A stretch of DNA of 64,000 nucleotides. Origin: Bacteroidota bacterium (lineage in GTDB: Bacteria; Bacteroidota; Bacteroidia; Cytophagales; Cytophagaceae). A program made the position numbers and the translations under genes. Where the stretch lies: positions 186,001 through 250,000 of the forward strand of contig JAEWYS010000002.1 in NCBI GenBank assembly GCA_023458555.1, given 5' to 3'. Below the pieces are notes generated by a model. It did not search any database and was not told where the DNA came from. It saw only the letters and a list, made by a program, of their open reading frames with translations. Positions 8,915 to 16,081 of the stretch are shown here, piece after piece; position 1 is the first letter of the stretch; each line of letters starts with the position of its first letter.

Positions 8915-10222
8915 GTGGCAAATATTGTAGCAATAGTAGGGCGCCCCAATGTGGGCAAATCGACCCTTTTTAACAGACTGGTAGGCCAGCGGTCAGCGAT
9001 CATGGATAATGTGAGCGGGGTGACCAGAGATCGCCATTATGGTCATTCGGAGTGGAGCGGTAAGTTTTTCACCGTTGTTGATACCGGTGGTTATGTTACC
9101 GGGTCTGACGATATCTTTGAAGAAGCGATCAGAGACCAGGTCAGACTGGCGGTTGAAGAAGCCAGCGTAGTGCTTTTTGTGGTGGATATCGATGCGGGCC
9201 TGACCGGCCTGGACGAAGAGTTTGCCAATGTTCTTCGCAGATCAACCAAGCCGGTGATTATAGTAGCCAACAAAGCAGACAACACAAACAGGATTCACCT
9301 GACCGGAGATTTTTACCGGCTCGGGTTTGATACTATATATCCGATCAGTGCAAGCAGTGGCTCAGGTACGGGCGATCTGCTTGATAAAGTAATTGAGTTT
9401 TTCCCGGACAGTGGCATTGAGGAGCCTGATGCAGGCGTTCCGAAAATAGCTGTCTTGGGCCGCCCCAACGTGGGGAAATCGTCTTTTATCAATGTGCTTC
9501 TGGGTGAAGATAGAAGCATCGTAACGGATATGGCGGGAACAACCCGTGATGCTATCAACGCGCGATATAAGGCATACGGTAAGGAGTTTATCCTGGTCGA
9601 TACAGCCGGAATCCGTAAAAAAGCCCGTGTACACGAGAAAATTGAGTTTTATTCGGTTATGAGAAGCATTAAGGCGCTTGAAGAAGCCGATGTGTGTATC
9701 GTAATGCTCGATGCGGCTCTCGGACTTGAAGCCCAGGATATAAACATCATATCGCTTGCTCACCGAAGACGTAAAGGGATTGTCCTGCTGGTTAATAAAT
9801 GGGATCTGATCGAAAAAGACAATAAGACGCATAAGCAGTTTGTCGATGAAATAAAAGCTAAGCTCGGCCCTATGGGCTATATTCCTTTACTGTTTATTTC
9901 CGTTGTAAAAAAGCAACGAATTTTCCAGGCTATCGAAAAAGCAATTGAGGTCGATGAAGATCGCCGGAAAAAAGTTTCTACGTCCGCTCTCAATGATGTT
10001 TTATTGCCTGTTATTGAGAAAACTCCGCCACCGGCTCTGAAGGGAAAATATATAAAGATCAAATATATTACACAATTGCCTACGCATACACCTACGTTCG
10101 CATTCTTCTGCAATTTACCCCAATATATAAAAGAGCCTTATGAACGTTTCCTCGAAAATAAAATAAGAGAAAACTTTGGTTTTGAGGGAGTTCCTATAAA
10201 CCTTGTTTTCAGACAAAAATAG
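8915..10222 (+). CDS. der: ribosome-associated GTPase Der (EngA)
   Basis: Essential GTPase needed for maturation of the 50S ribosomal subunit. At 435 residues it has the hallmark tandem GTPase domains: the first P-loop GRPNVGKST at 9-17 with DTGG at 56-59 and NKAD at 119-122, and the second P-loop GRPNVGKSS at 182-190 with a DTAG and an NKWD further on. A C-terminal KH-like domain follows (about 350-435). The start is GTG at 8915; the protein begins MANIVAIVGRPNVGK, as family members do, so GTG is very likely right. It stands apart from the upstream lipB pair. Confidence 0.98.
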   Translation: MANIVAIVGRPNVGKSTLFNRLVGQRSAIMDNVSGVTRDRHYGHSEWSGKFFTVVDTGGYVTGSDDIFEEAIRDQVRLAVEEASVVLFVVDIDAGLTGLDEEFANVLRRSTKPVIIVANKADNTNRIHLTGDFYRLGFDTIYPISASSGSGTGDLLDKVIEFFPDSGIEEPDAGVPKIAVLGRPNVGKSSFINVLLGEDRSIVTDMAGTTRDAINARYKAYGKEFILVDTAGIRKKARVHEKIEFYSVMRSIKALEEADVCIVMLDAALGLEAQDINIISLAHRRRKGIVLLVNKWDLIEKDNKTHKQFVDEIKAKLGPMGYIPLLFISVVKKQRIFQAIEKAIEVDEDRRKKVSTSALNDVLLPVIEKTPPPALKGKYIKIKYITQLPTHTPTFAFFCNLPQYIKEPYERFLENKIRENFGFEGVPINLVFRQK

Positions 10223-10290
10223 ACCACCCGTATTTTGCATTTAAAACTTCAAATTAATATTTGAATAATACCAAAACAACAGGCTTTATC

Positions 10291-10491
10291 ATGAAACATC
10301 TTCAATTAATCATACTTCTGACATTTTTTGCCCTTTCATCATCAGGCTGTAAAGAGAAAAGCTCCTGGGAAAAAGCCGGGGATGCGACAAAAGAAGCAGC
10401 TGAGAAAGTTAAGGATGCAGCAAAGGAATCTTCTAAAGAGATAAAAAAAGAGTCAAAGAAAACAGGAAAAAAACTAAAGGAGCTCTTATAA
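10291..10491 (+). CDS. small Lys/Glu-rich lipoprotein
   Basis: A 66-residue protein with a lipoprotein signal: hydrophobic LQLIILLTFFALSSSGC with the lipobox cysteine at residue 20. The mature part is a short, highly charged segment rich in Ala, Lys and Glu (EKAGDATKEAAEKVKDAA) expected to form an amphipathic helix, as in small entericidin- or YtxH-like proteins. I do not assign it to either. I chose the ATG at 10291 over a TTG at 10261, which would put ten extra residues before the signal sequence. It sits 68 bases after der. Likely attached to a membrane; function unknown. Confidence 0.75.
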   Translation: MKHLQLIILLTFFALSSSGCKEKSSWEKAGDATKEAAEKVKDAAKESSKEIKKESKKTGKKLKELL

Positions 10492-10597
10492 GAAGGAAGA
10501 TGGCCGCCGGGATAAAGAAAACGCCGATTTACAGAAAACACATCAAGTCGCTTAGAATAATTACATTTAGATCAAACAGAAAAAAAGTAAAATCACA

Positions 10598-10625
10598 TTG
10601 GATTGTTGGAATATAATTATATTTG
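10598..10625 (+). promoter_or_regulatory. candidate promoter of the tandem lipoprotein pair
   Basis: TTG at 10598-10600, a 17-base spacer and TATATTTG at 10618-10625 match the Bacteroidota -33/-7 pattern. The ATG of the first lipoprotein follows at 10657, giving a leader of about 25 bases. Confidence 0.55.
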
Positions 10626-10656
10626 TCTCCTAGTTAACATCTAAAACACTATAACT

Positions 10657-10857
10657 ATGAGAAAAGTATTTGCCCTTATGTTTGCTGCAAGCATGTTTGT
10701 ACTTGCTTCTTGTGAAAAACCTGCTGAACAGGCGGACTCTTCAGCTGCTGATTCTGCGGTAATTGAAGAGCCTGTTGCTCCGGTAGAAGAAGAGAATGCT
10801 ACAGAAACTGATTCAATTGTCGAAGAGCCTGTTACTGCTGACAGTTCTGCAAACTAA
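10657..10857 (+). CDS. small acidic lipoprotein (first of a tandem pair)
   Basis: A 66-residue lipoprotein: signal segment KVFALMFAASMFVLASC with the modified cysteine at residue 19. The mature part is about 47 residues, very acidic and low in complexity (repeats of EEPV, ADS and EE). It has no structured domain I can see. It ends in TADSSAN, while the next gene ends in KDSVSAN, and both share the same layout, so they look like paralogues from a local duplication. The next gene begins 16 bases downstream, so they form one transcript from the promoter at 10598-10625 to the terminator at 11102-11138. Role unknown. Confidence 0.78.
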   Translation: MRKVFALMFAASMFVLASCEKPAEQADSSAADSAVIEEPVAPVEEENATETDSIVEEPVTADSSAN

Positions 10858-10873
10858 TATTCTAAAATAATCC

Positions 10874-11080
10874 ATGAAAAGAATATTAGCTGTATTCGCT
10901 GTAACAGTTACTTTGCTGGCAACATCCTGCGGAAATAATACAGAGCAGACAGTTTCTGAAATTGCTGCTGACTCTGTAATTGCTCCGGCAGATGCCACCG
11001 CTGAAGAGACAACCACTGACACAACTGCTGCAATCGAATCCGATTCTGTTATTGTTAAAGACAGTGTCTCTGCAAACTAA
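10874..11080 (+). CDS. small acidic lipoprotein (second of a tandem pair)
   Basis: A 68-residue lipoprotein with signal segment ILAVFAVTVTLLATSC and lipid-carrying Cys19. The short acidic mature chain is rich in Thr, Ala, Asp and Glu (EETTTDTTAAIESDSV) and is probably disordered. The C-terminal SAN and overall plan match the gene just upstream, supporting a duplication followed by rapid divergence. A strong hairpin terminator stands 21 bases after the stop, closing a two-gene unit. No enzymatic motif. Function unknown. Confidence 0.78.
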   Translation: MKRILAVFAVTVTLLATSCGNNTEQTVSEIAADSVIAPADATAEETTTDTTAAIESDSVIVKDSVSAN

Positions 11081-11101
11081 ACTACCAGGTTGAAAAAATT
11101 T

Positions 11102-11138
11102 AAAAAGAGCTTTGCTTAACCGTGAAGCTCTTTTTACT
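11102..11138 (+). terminator. intrinsic terminator of the lipoprotein pair
   Basis: Perfect 11-base inverted repeat AAAAAGAGCTT / AAGCTCTTTTT (11102-11112 and 11125-11135) with a 12-base loop, ending in a T run. A GTG at 11122 in frame with the next gene lies inside this hairpin, which argues for the ATG at 11149 as that gene's start. Confidence 0.88.
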
Positions 11139-11148
11139 TTTAGAAAAG

Positions 11149-11763
11149 ATGAGCAGTCAAAAGCTTCGATTCTTTCTTTCCAGATATATGCCTCCTAAGG
11201 CTATTGACTACTGTGTTCAACTGTGGGAGGAGAAAAATTTTGATCTTACAATCACTCCCAAAAGAGCTTCCAAACTAGGAGATTACTCGTATAACCCCAA
11301 AACCAGACGCCACAAAATAACCGTCAACGGAGATCTGAACACTTATTCTTTTCTGATTACCTATATCCATGAGATTGCACATCACCGTACTTATCTGCAC
11401 TATGGATTTAATGTCAGGCCTCATGGTCATGAGTGGAAGAATCAGTTCATTCATCTGATGCAGCCCATGCTCTCTCCGGAGATTTTTCCGTCTGGTCTTC
11501 TTCCTGTATTATACAATTATTTCAGCAACCCCAAGGCTTCATCCTGCTCCGACATCCAGCTTCTGAAAGCTCTCCGAAATCAGGACAATCCGGAAATAAC
11601 TTTTCTGGGAGAATTGCCTGCAGGCACGCACTTCCGGTTTAACAACCGTATATTTGTCAGGGAAAGTAAGAAGAGGACCCGGATTCTCTGTCTGGAACCT
11701 GCCAGCGGAAAAAAGTTTCTTATATCAGAAGCGGCCACTGTAGAAGCCATTGTTCAGAGCTAA
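11149..11763 (+). CDS. SprT-like zinc metalloprotein
   Basis: A 204-residue cytoplasmic protein of the SprT-like domain family, which shares its zinc-protease core with eukaryotic SPRTN. The HExxH motif is His74-Glu75-(IA)-His78 (HEIAHH), with His92 or His94 (PHGHEW) as likely third zinc ligand. The C-terminal part contains just one cysteine near the position where many SprT proteins carry a zinc ribbon, so that ribbon appears absent. The ATG at 11149 follows the upstream terminator; the longer GTG start lies within that hairpin. It converges with the minus-strand operon ending at 11800. Peptidase activity is inferred from the motif only. Confidence 0.88.
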   Translation: MSSQKLRFFLSRYMPPKAIDYCVQLWEEKNFDLTITPKRASKLGDYSYNPKTRRHKITVNGDLNTYSFLITYIHEIAHHRTYLHYGFNVRPHGHEWKNQFIHLMQPMLSPEIFPSGLLPVLYNYFSNPKASSCSDIQLLKALRNQDNPEITFLGELPAGTHFRFNNRIFVRESKKRTRILCLEPASGKKFLISEAATVEAIVQS

Positions 11764-11799
11764 TTGTTTGTTTATGACCGGCAATTGTATTTATAAAAA

Positions 11800-12369
11800 T
11801 CAGAAACCTATTCTTTTAGCAATCCTGTCATTTACATATCTGCAAAAAATAATCGGTTTCATCGTTCTCCAGGCAGGAATATCCAGGTTACCGCCCCAGC
11901 TGATATAACTGTCAATATTGTACTTTTTCCACTCCTCGCATACAAAGTCCCTGAAATTGACAGCAGCTATCCAGCCATCCTCTATGTCCTCATACCACTC
12001 TTCATAGTAGCAGTCATCTGCACCATGAAAGTTAAATACGTTTTCGCCGATCAGTATGAACTTGTTAATACCTGTAGCGATTATGTAATCCAGGATATTC
12101 CGTTTCAGATGCATAATATCATTATGAAGTGTATCATTCCATTCCCCCAGCATCTCGATTACCGCATATCCCTCAGAGTAATCCGCATATAATATTTTGA
12201 TATACAATGTTTCGGAACCTATATAGTCCCACATTGGGTGGATATAGTAACCATAAATCGCATTGGTATACTCAGAGATATTATACCGGGCATTGTACAA
12301 TGGTGAGCGGGCATCTTCCGATGCGACATAATATTTTTCCCAATTATAATATGGTTCTATTTCATGCAT
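11800..12369 (-). CDS. Tyr/Trp-rich conserved protein of unknown function
   Basis: A 189-residue soluble protein with no signal peptide. It is unusually aromatic (22 Tyr and 8 Trp by my count) and acidic, with stretches such as PYYNWEKYY and DDCYYEEWYEDIEDGW. I do not recognise a named domain. I believe related proteins occur in other Bacteroidota, but that is recollection. It is the last gene of the minus-strand operon and its start overlaps the end of murQ by 8 bases, so it is probably made together with MurQ. A link to amino-sugar or wall recycling is guilt by association only. Confidence 0.8.
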   Translation of the reverse strand: MHEIEPYYNWEKYYVASEDARSPLYNARYNISEYTNAIYGYYIHPMWDYIGSETLYIKILYADYSEGYAVIEMLGEWNDTLHNDIMHLKRNILDYIIATGINKFILIGENVFNFHGADDCYYEEWYEDIEDGWIAAVNFRDFVCEEWKKYNIDSYISWGGNLDIPAWRTMKPIIFCRYVNDRIAKRIGF

Positions 12370-13174
12370 GATCTCTGTACCAGTCTATAGCGTTTCGAAC
12401 GTTCCGGTGCGTCATCAGCAACTTTTCAGCCTCCGGATCCGATATTCCAAGCTGGTCAACCAAGATCCTGATCCCTCTCCGAAACAGTTTATTATTGTTT
12501 AATTGCATATCAACCATATTGTTTCCCTTCACTTTGCCCAGGCGGATCATTAGCGAGGTCGATATCATATTAAGCGTAAGCTTTTGGGCAGTACCAGCCT
12601 TCATACGGGTACTGCCGGACACAAACTCAGGCCCCACTATAATTTCTATGGGAAAATCAGCAAGCGACGCAAGCCTCGTATCACGATTGCAGGTAATACA
12701 GCCCGTCCTGATACCATTCTGTCTGCATTGCTCAATAGCTCCGACAACATAGGGAGTAGAGCCTGATGCTGCAATTCCCAGCACAAAGTCTTTATCGGAC
12801 AGATTATAAGCCTGCAAATCCTCCCAGCCCCGCGTATAGTCATCTTCCACAGACTCAACAGCCATTCGTAAGGCTTTGTCGCCACCGGCAATAATCCCCA
12901 CAATAATATCGTCGGCAATTCCATAAGTTGGCGGACATTCAGACGCATCCACCACACCAAGACGCCCGCTGGTACCTGCTCCGATATAAAAGAGTCTTCC
13001 ACCCGCCTTTAATTTTTCTTCCAGAACTTCTACCACCCGCTCAATCTGGGGGATCGCTTTCTCCACAGCCAGAGGTACCGTTTTGTCTTCTCTGTTAATA
13101 CTCAACAGAAGCTCTCTGACAGACATCTGTTCCAGATTGTCATAACCAGAGGAGGATTCAGTCTCTATACCCAT
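12362..13174 (-). CDS. murQ: N-acetylmuramic acid 6-phosphate etherase
   Basis: Cleaves the lactyl ether of MurNAc 6-phosphate to give GlcNAc 6-phosphate and lactate, a step of peptidoglycan recycling in the cytoplasm. The SIS fold is clear: GAGTSGRLGVVDASECPPTY at about 65-84 contains the catalytic Glu79. Glu110 lies 31 residues later, as does the second catalytic glutamate in the E. coli enzyme. The 270 residues are slightly short relative to ~300 but no motif is missing. Upstream, 2 bases away, is a BadF-type amino-sugar kinase; downstream is an overlapping unknown gene. With the kinase making MurNAc 6-phosphate, the pair would form a PTS-independent MurNAc route (inference). Confidence 0.96.
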   Translation of the reverse strand: MGIETESSSGYDNLEQMSVRELLLSINREDKTVPLAVEKAIPQIERVVEVLEEKLKAGGRLFYIGAGTSGRLGVVDASECPPTYGIADDIIVGIIAGGDKALRMAVESVEDDYTRGWEDLQAYNLSDKDFVLGIAASGSTPYVVGAIEQCRQNGIRTGCITCNRDTRLASLADFPIEIIVGPEFVSGSTRMKAGTAQKLTLNMISTSLMIRLGKVKGNNMVDMQLNNNKLFRRGIRILVDQLGISDPEAEKLLMTHRNVRNAIDWYRDHA

Positions 13175-13176
13175 TA

Positions 13177-14019
13177 CTATTTTATAGAATGAAAGTCCGT
13201 GAGCGCATTAATAGGGTCCTGAATAACCTGACCGAGCTCAAATCCCATATCTCCGGCCAGCTTCTGCAAATGGGGCAGACATAAGTAGGCTACCGATCCC
13301 ACAAATGCAATTTTTTCGTCCCTCCATCCTGAGTAACGGGCTACATTTTCTTCAATAAACGCCCGAAAGCTCCTGGAAATAAGGTTTTGTATATACTCAT
13401 CCTGCTGATGCTCGAGTATAAAAGACATAAACGAAGCCAGGTAGCGGTTCGGCATCGGTTTTTTGTATATTTTATCCAGAATATCAGCTGTCCGGTCTTT
13501 ATAGGTTTCCTCAAATCGTTCTTTCAGATGACCGGGCAGCTTATTACGCAGATAATCGGTAATCAGAAGCTTGCCCTTATATCCTCCGCTGCCTTCATCT
13601 CCCAGATATAATCCCAGGGATGTTACATTTTCTATAATATTCCTGCCATCGTAATAACAGGAATTTGAACCCGTACCGGCAATACAGGCGATACCTGAAG
13701 CATGTCCCAACAGCGCTCTGGCCGCTGCCATAAGATCATGATCTACTTCTATCGAAGCATGTCTGAAGACAAAATGTAACGGAATATAGACATCACGTTT
13801 GCGGTCTTCGTTGCCCAGACCCGCTCCATAAAAGAATACGAAAGATACGGAAGAGGGATCTCCGATCATAGGTACCAGCTCCTTTCGAAGTGTTTCCTCA
13901 ATTTCTGCCTGGCTAAGGTAATAGGGATTTATGCCACTTGTTTTCACCGTCTTTACTTTTGAGCTCTCGCAAAATCTCCAGGTCGTTTTGGTAGATCCGC
14001 TATCGGCAAGTACTATCAT
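13177..14019 (-). CDS. BadF/BadG-family amino-sugar kinase (GlcNAc or MurNAc kinase)
   Basis: A 280-residue ASKHA-fold kinase of the BadF/BadG/BcrA/BcrD family that includes N-acetylglucosamine kinases and the Bacteroidota MurNAc kinase MurK. The phosphate-binding loop is DSGSTKT at 6-12, and later there are GTGSNS (about 116-121) and a glycine-rich GDEGSGGYKG. It lies 2 bases upstream of murQ in the same operon. This favours MurNAc, or both MurNAc and GlcNAc, as substrate: phosphorylation of MurNAc would supply MurQ directly. The sequence alone cannot separate the two substrates. It sits 38 bases after the cytochrome b5-like gene. Confidence 0.88.
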   Translation of the reverse strand: MIVLADSGSTKTTWRFCESSKVKTVKTSGINPYYLSQAEIEETLRKELVPMIGDPSSVSFVFFYGAGLGNEDRKRDVYIPLHFVFRHASIEVDHDLMAAARALLGHASGIACIAGTGSNSCYYDGRNIIENVTSLGLYLGDEGSGGYKGKLLITDYLRNKLPGHLKERFEETYKDRTADILDKIYKKPMPNRYLASFMSFILEHQQDEYIQNLISRSFRAFIEENVARYSGWRDEKIAFVGSVAYLCLPHLQKLAGDMGFELGQVIQDPINALTDFHSIK

Positions 14020-14057
14020 GCTATTAAAATTCCTTTATTTTGGTGATAACAAAAAAA

Positions 14058-14306
14058 TCATCGAAGAATGCCCACTATATTGAATTTGTCAAAAACATTT
14101 TCAGTATGAGGAGCATCAGCCATCTCTGCAGTAAGATCCTGTCCAGCCCAATGTTCGTAATGCTTTCCACCTCTCCACAGACGGCTCCGGTTGAGCTCAT
14201 ATATTTTCCCTTTATAGGCACACCATATCTCCTCTTTGTCTACACCATTGCGCAAGGCAAGCTGAGAACGCGTATAAACAGGCAGGGATTCATTACTATT
14301 TTCCAT
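14058..14306 (-). CDS. cytochrome b5-like heme/steroid-binding domain protein
   Basis: A single-domain protein of 82 residues. It contains the cytochrome b5-type core: KGKIYELNRSRLW, then GGKHYEHWAGQDLT, then DAPHTENVFDKF. His49 or His52 and His67 are the candidate heme ligands. It belongs to the group of short bacterial predicted heme/steroid-binding proteins, whose physiological partners are mostly unknown. No signal peptide is visible. Its start overlaps the end of the RDD membrane protein by 11 bases, suggesting that the two act together, perhaps at the membrane. Heme binding itself is unproven. Confidence 0.82.
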   Translation of the reverse strand: MENSNESLPVYTRSQLALRNGVDKEEIWCAYKGKIYELNRSRLWRGGKHYEHWAGQDLTAEMADAPHTENVFDKFNIVGILR

Positions 14307-14763
14307 GCTGCTGAACTACCATTGTATTGGCAAAGCGGTCTCCCAGCCGTTGATTATTATCACTGGTATATAGCTGATACAGCTCGATAAGGATCAGAAG
14401 CAGTGTTATCCCGCCGACCGTATAGGCTATCCATAATCCGAGCAGATTAGGCAGAAATACAAAGTTGCGCTTGATTCCGTCAAGATAGGACACGGGTGCT
14501 TCTTCCTTGTGCAATACCTTGAGACCGACAATTTTCTTACCGACTGACTGATATCCCAAACCCTTCAGGCTGTCTCTGAAAAACAGATATGACAACGCAA
14601 TGATCTCACCAACTCCGCTCAGGCCAAACAGACCAAACACAACACCAAGGATAAGCGCAATCACTGCATATACCAGAAGGTCAATCACCCCGGCTGTAAT
14701 TCGTTGTGCCGGAGTAGCAATCGTATGATTATCAATCACGGAGATATTTTCAAAATTTACCAT
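14296..14763 (-). CDS. RDD family membrane protein
   Basis: A 155-residue inner-membrane protein of the RDD family. The family motif is seen as ATPAQRITAGVIDLLVY near the start, followed by the usual GYQSVGKKIVGLKV segment. About three hydrophobic stretches are expected: roughly 25-50, 50-65 and 105-130. RDD proteins have varied proposed roles, including ion transport, and none can be assigned here. It lies 19 bases downstream of the arginase-fold gene and overlaps the cytochrome b5-like gene by 11 bases, so all three are one transcript. Confidence 0.9.
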   Translation of the reverse strand: MVNFENISVIDNHTIATPAQRITAGVIDLLVYAVIALILGVVFGLFGLSGVGEIIALSYLFFRDSLKGLGYQSVGKKIVGLKVLHKEEAPVSYLDGIKRNFVFLPNLLGLWIAYTVGGITLLLILIELYQLYTSDNNQRLGDRFANTMVVQQHGK

Positions 14764-14782
14764 TTGTGTATTTATTCAATTG

Positions 14783-15934
14783 TTAGCTTAATTTTGCCTG
14801 CGTCAGAATCCAGCGGTTGGGAATATCTCCGTTCACCGCATCTGAGTAATCTTTGTAGCTGCAAGGTATCAGAGCGCTCCCCTGCTGCCCCCCGGATGAA
14901 GAGGAATAAGTCACTTCCATCCACCATTTATCAGTCAGCGTATCTTTATAAAAGCACAGCTTATGGGGATGTTCTTTCATATCCACTATATATTTGGTAA
15001 AACGCAGATCGGTAATGTCAATTTCTGCATTCCGATGGTAATACCCCTCAACAAAATACCAGATCATGGTTGACACCACAAACGCAGTCCGTTGCCTGTC
15101 ATCACACTGAGGATTAAACTCATAAATTCCCAGAGAAGCCATTTTAGAGCTTATGCCGGCATACCAGCACAACCTGCAAGCCTCTTCTGCAGTCAGCCCG
15201 AACGGAACAGCGTTGGCATTTCCGGGAGCATCTGACATCTTTATCGCACTCAGGTCAAAGGAAAGCATATCTGCATTTCTGATTACAGGCTCACATTCTG
15301 TAAGATCGTCTTTTACATGACCAAGCCGGCATACTTCGAAATAAAGCTTTTCCAGCGCATTGATCTTTTCCTGTTCAACAAGGAAGCTCTGAAAGGCAAG
15401 ATGACTGTAATGAAAAAGAAAATTGGGCTTATGGGTCAGAATACGCTCCAGATGTGATGCGGATTCTCCTCCGAAATGCTCCATATCGATCCGGGAGTCA
15501 ACGGCCACCAGCGATATGGCTCTGTCCAGAGACTCAAAGGCCATATACTGGCCAATATCAAGATCGTGAGAACCACCAACAATAACCGGTACAATATTTA
15601 ATTCCATAAGTCCCTGGCAGACTTCTTTAAGACGAAGCAGCGTATCTTCGTATGTTTCCCCGGACCGGAGATTTCCGAGATCTGCAATACAGTACAAACC
15701 GCTTCCTTTCTTTAGCTTATATAAAACACTCCGTACCGCATCCGGCCCTTCTTCCACAGGCTGATTAGTTAACGTCCCTCTGCTTTCAGGAACACCCACG
15801 ATGGCGATATCAATGTTTTCCAGAGCAGGAAACGATTCATGAAAAATCCGGATATTGGACTGCCACTCAGCTGCCGAAGGATTGACTGATAAGACACTAT
15901 CTGAAACGGGATCGAAGAATATGGCAAGATTCAT
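14783..15934 (-). CDS. arginase-fold (formimidoylglutamase-like) protein lacking two metal ligands
   Basis: A 383-residue protein of the ureohydrolase superfamily (arginase, agmatinase, formimidoylglutamase). GGSHDL supplies His123 as expected. The next metal motif, normally DAHxD, reads DSRID (146-150), so the histidine is Arg148. The SFDxD motif reads SFDLS (225-229), so the second aspartate is Ser229. Spacing to the downstream SDAPG agrees with the family pattern, so the alignment is firm. Two of six Mn ligands are therefore replaced and classical binuclear chemistry is doubtful. I recall similar substitutions in other Bacteroidota homologues, which would make this a diverged subfamily, not a decaying gene. 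It heads a six-gene minus-strand operon. Automatic annotation as formimidoylglutamase should be distrusted. Confidence 0.87.
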   Translation of the reverse strand: MNLAIFFDPVSDSVLSVNPSAAEWQSNIRIFHESFPALENIDIAIVGVPESRGTLTNQPVEEGPDAVRSVLYKLKKGSGLYCIADLGNLRSGETYEDTLLRLKEVCQGLMELNIVPVIVGGSHDLDIGQYMAFESLDRAISLVAVDSRIDMEHFGGESASHLERILTHKPNFLFHYSHLAFQSFLVEQEKINALEKLYFEVCRLGHVKDDLTECEPVIRNADMLSFDLSAIKMSDAPGNANAVPFGLTAEEACRLCWYAGISSKMASLGIYEFNPQCDDRQRTAFVVSTMIWYFVEGYYHRNAEIDITDLRFTKYIVDMKEHPHKLCFYKDTLTDKWWMEVTYSSSSGGQQGSALIPCSYKDYSDAVNGDIPNRWILTQAKLS

Positions 15935-15958
15935 ACATAAAGCTACTAGCTTTTATGT
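15935..15958. promoter_or_regulatory. inverted repeat directly before the six-gene operon
   Basis: ACATAAAGCTA and TAGCTTTTATGT flank a single C, a near-perfect dyad with one bulged base. It abuts the ATG at 15934, where a ribosome would bind. It could be an operator or a leader hairpin that hides the start. No regulator is identified. Confidence 0.4.
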
Positions 15959-16081
15959 TAAGTAACAAAACAGAACCATGATAAAAAGCAATGAAAAAAC
16001 GAACGCATTGTTATATAAACTTCCCTTTTCCGAAAAACATGATACCAACTATTTCGTACTTGTCTTTCACAACATGGTTAT

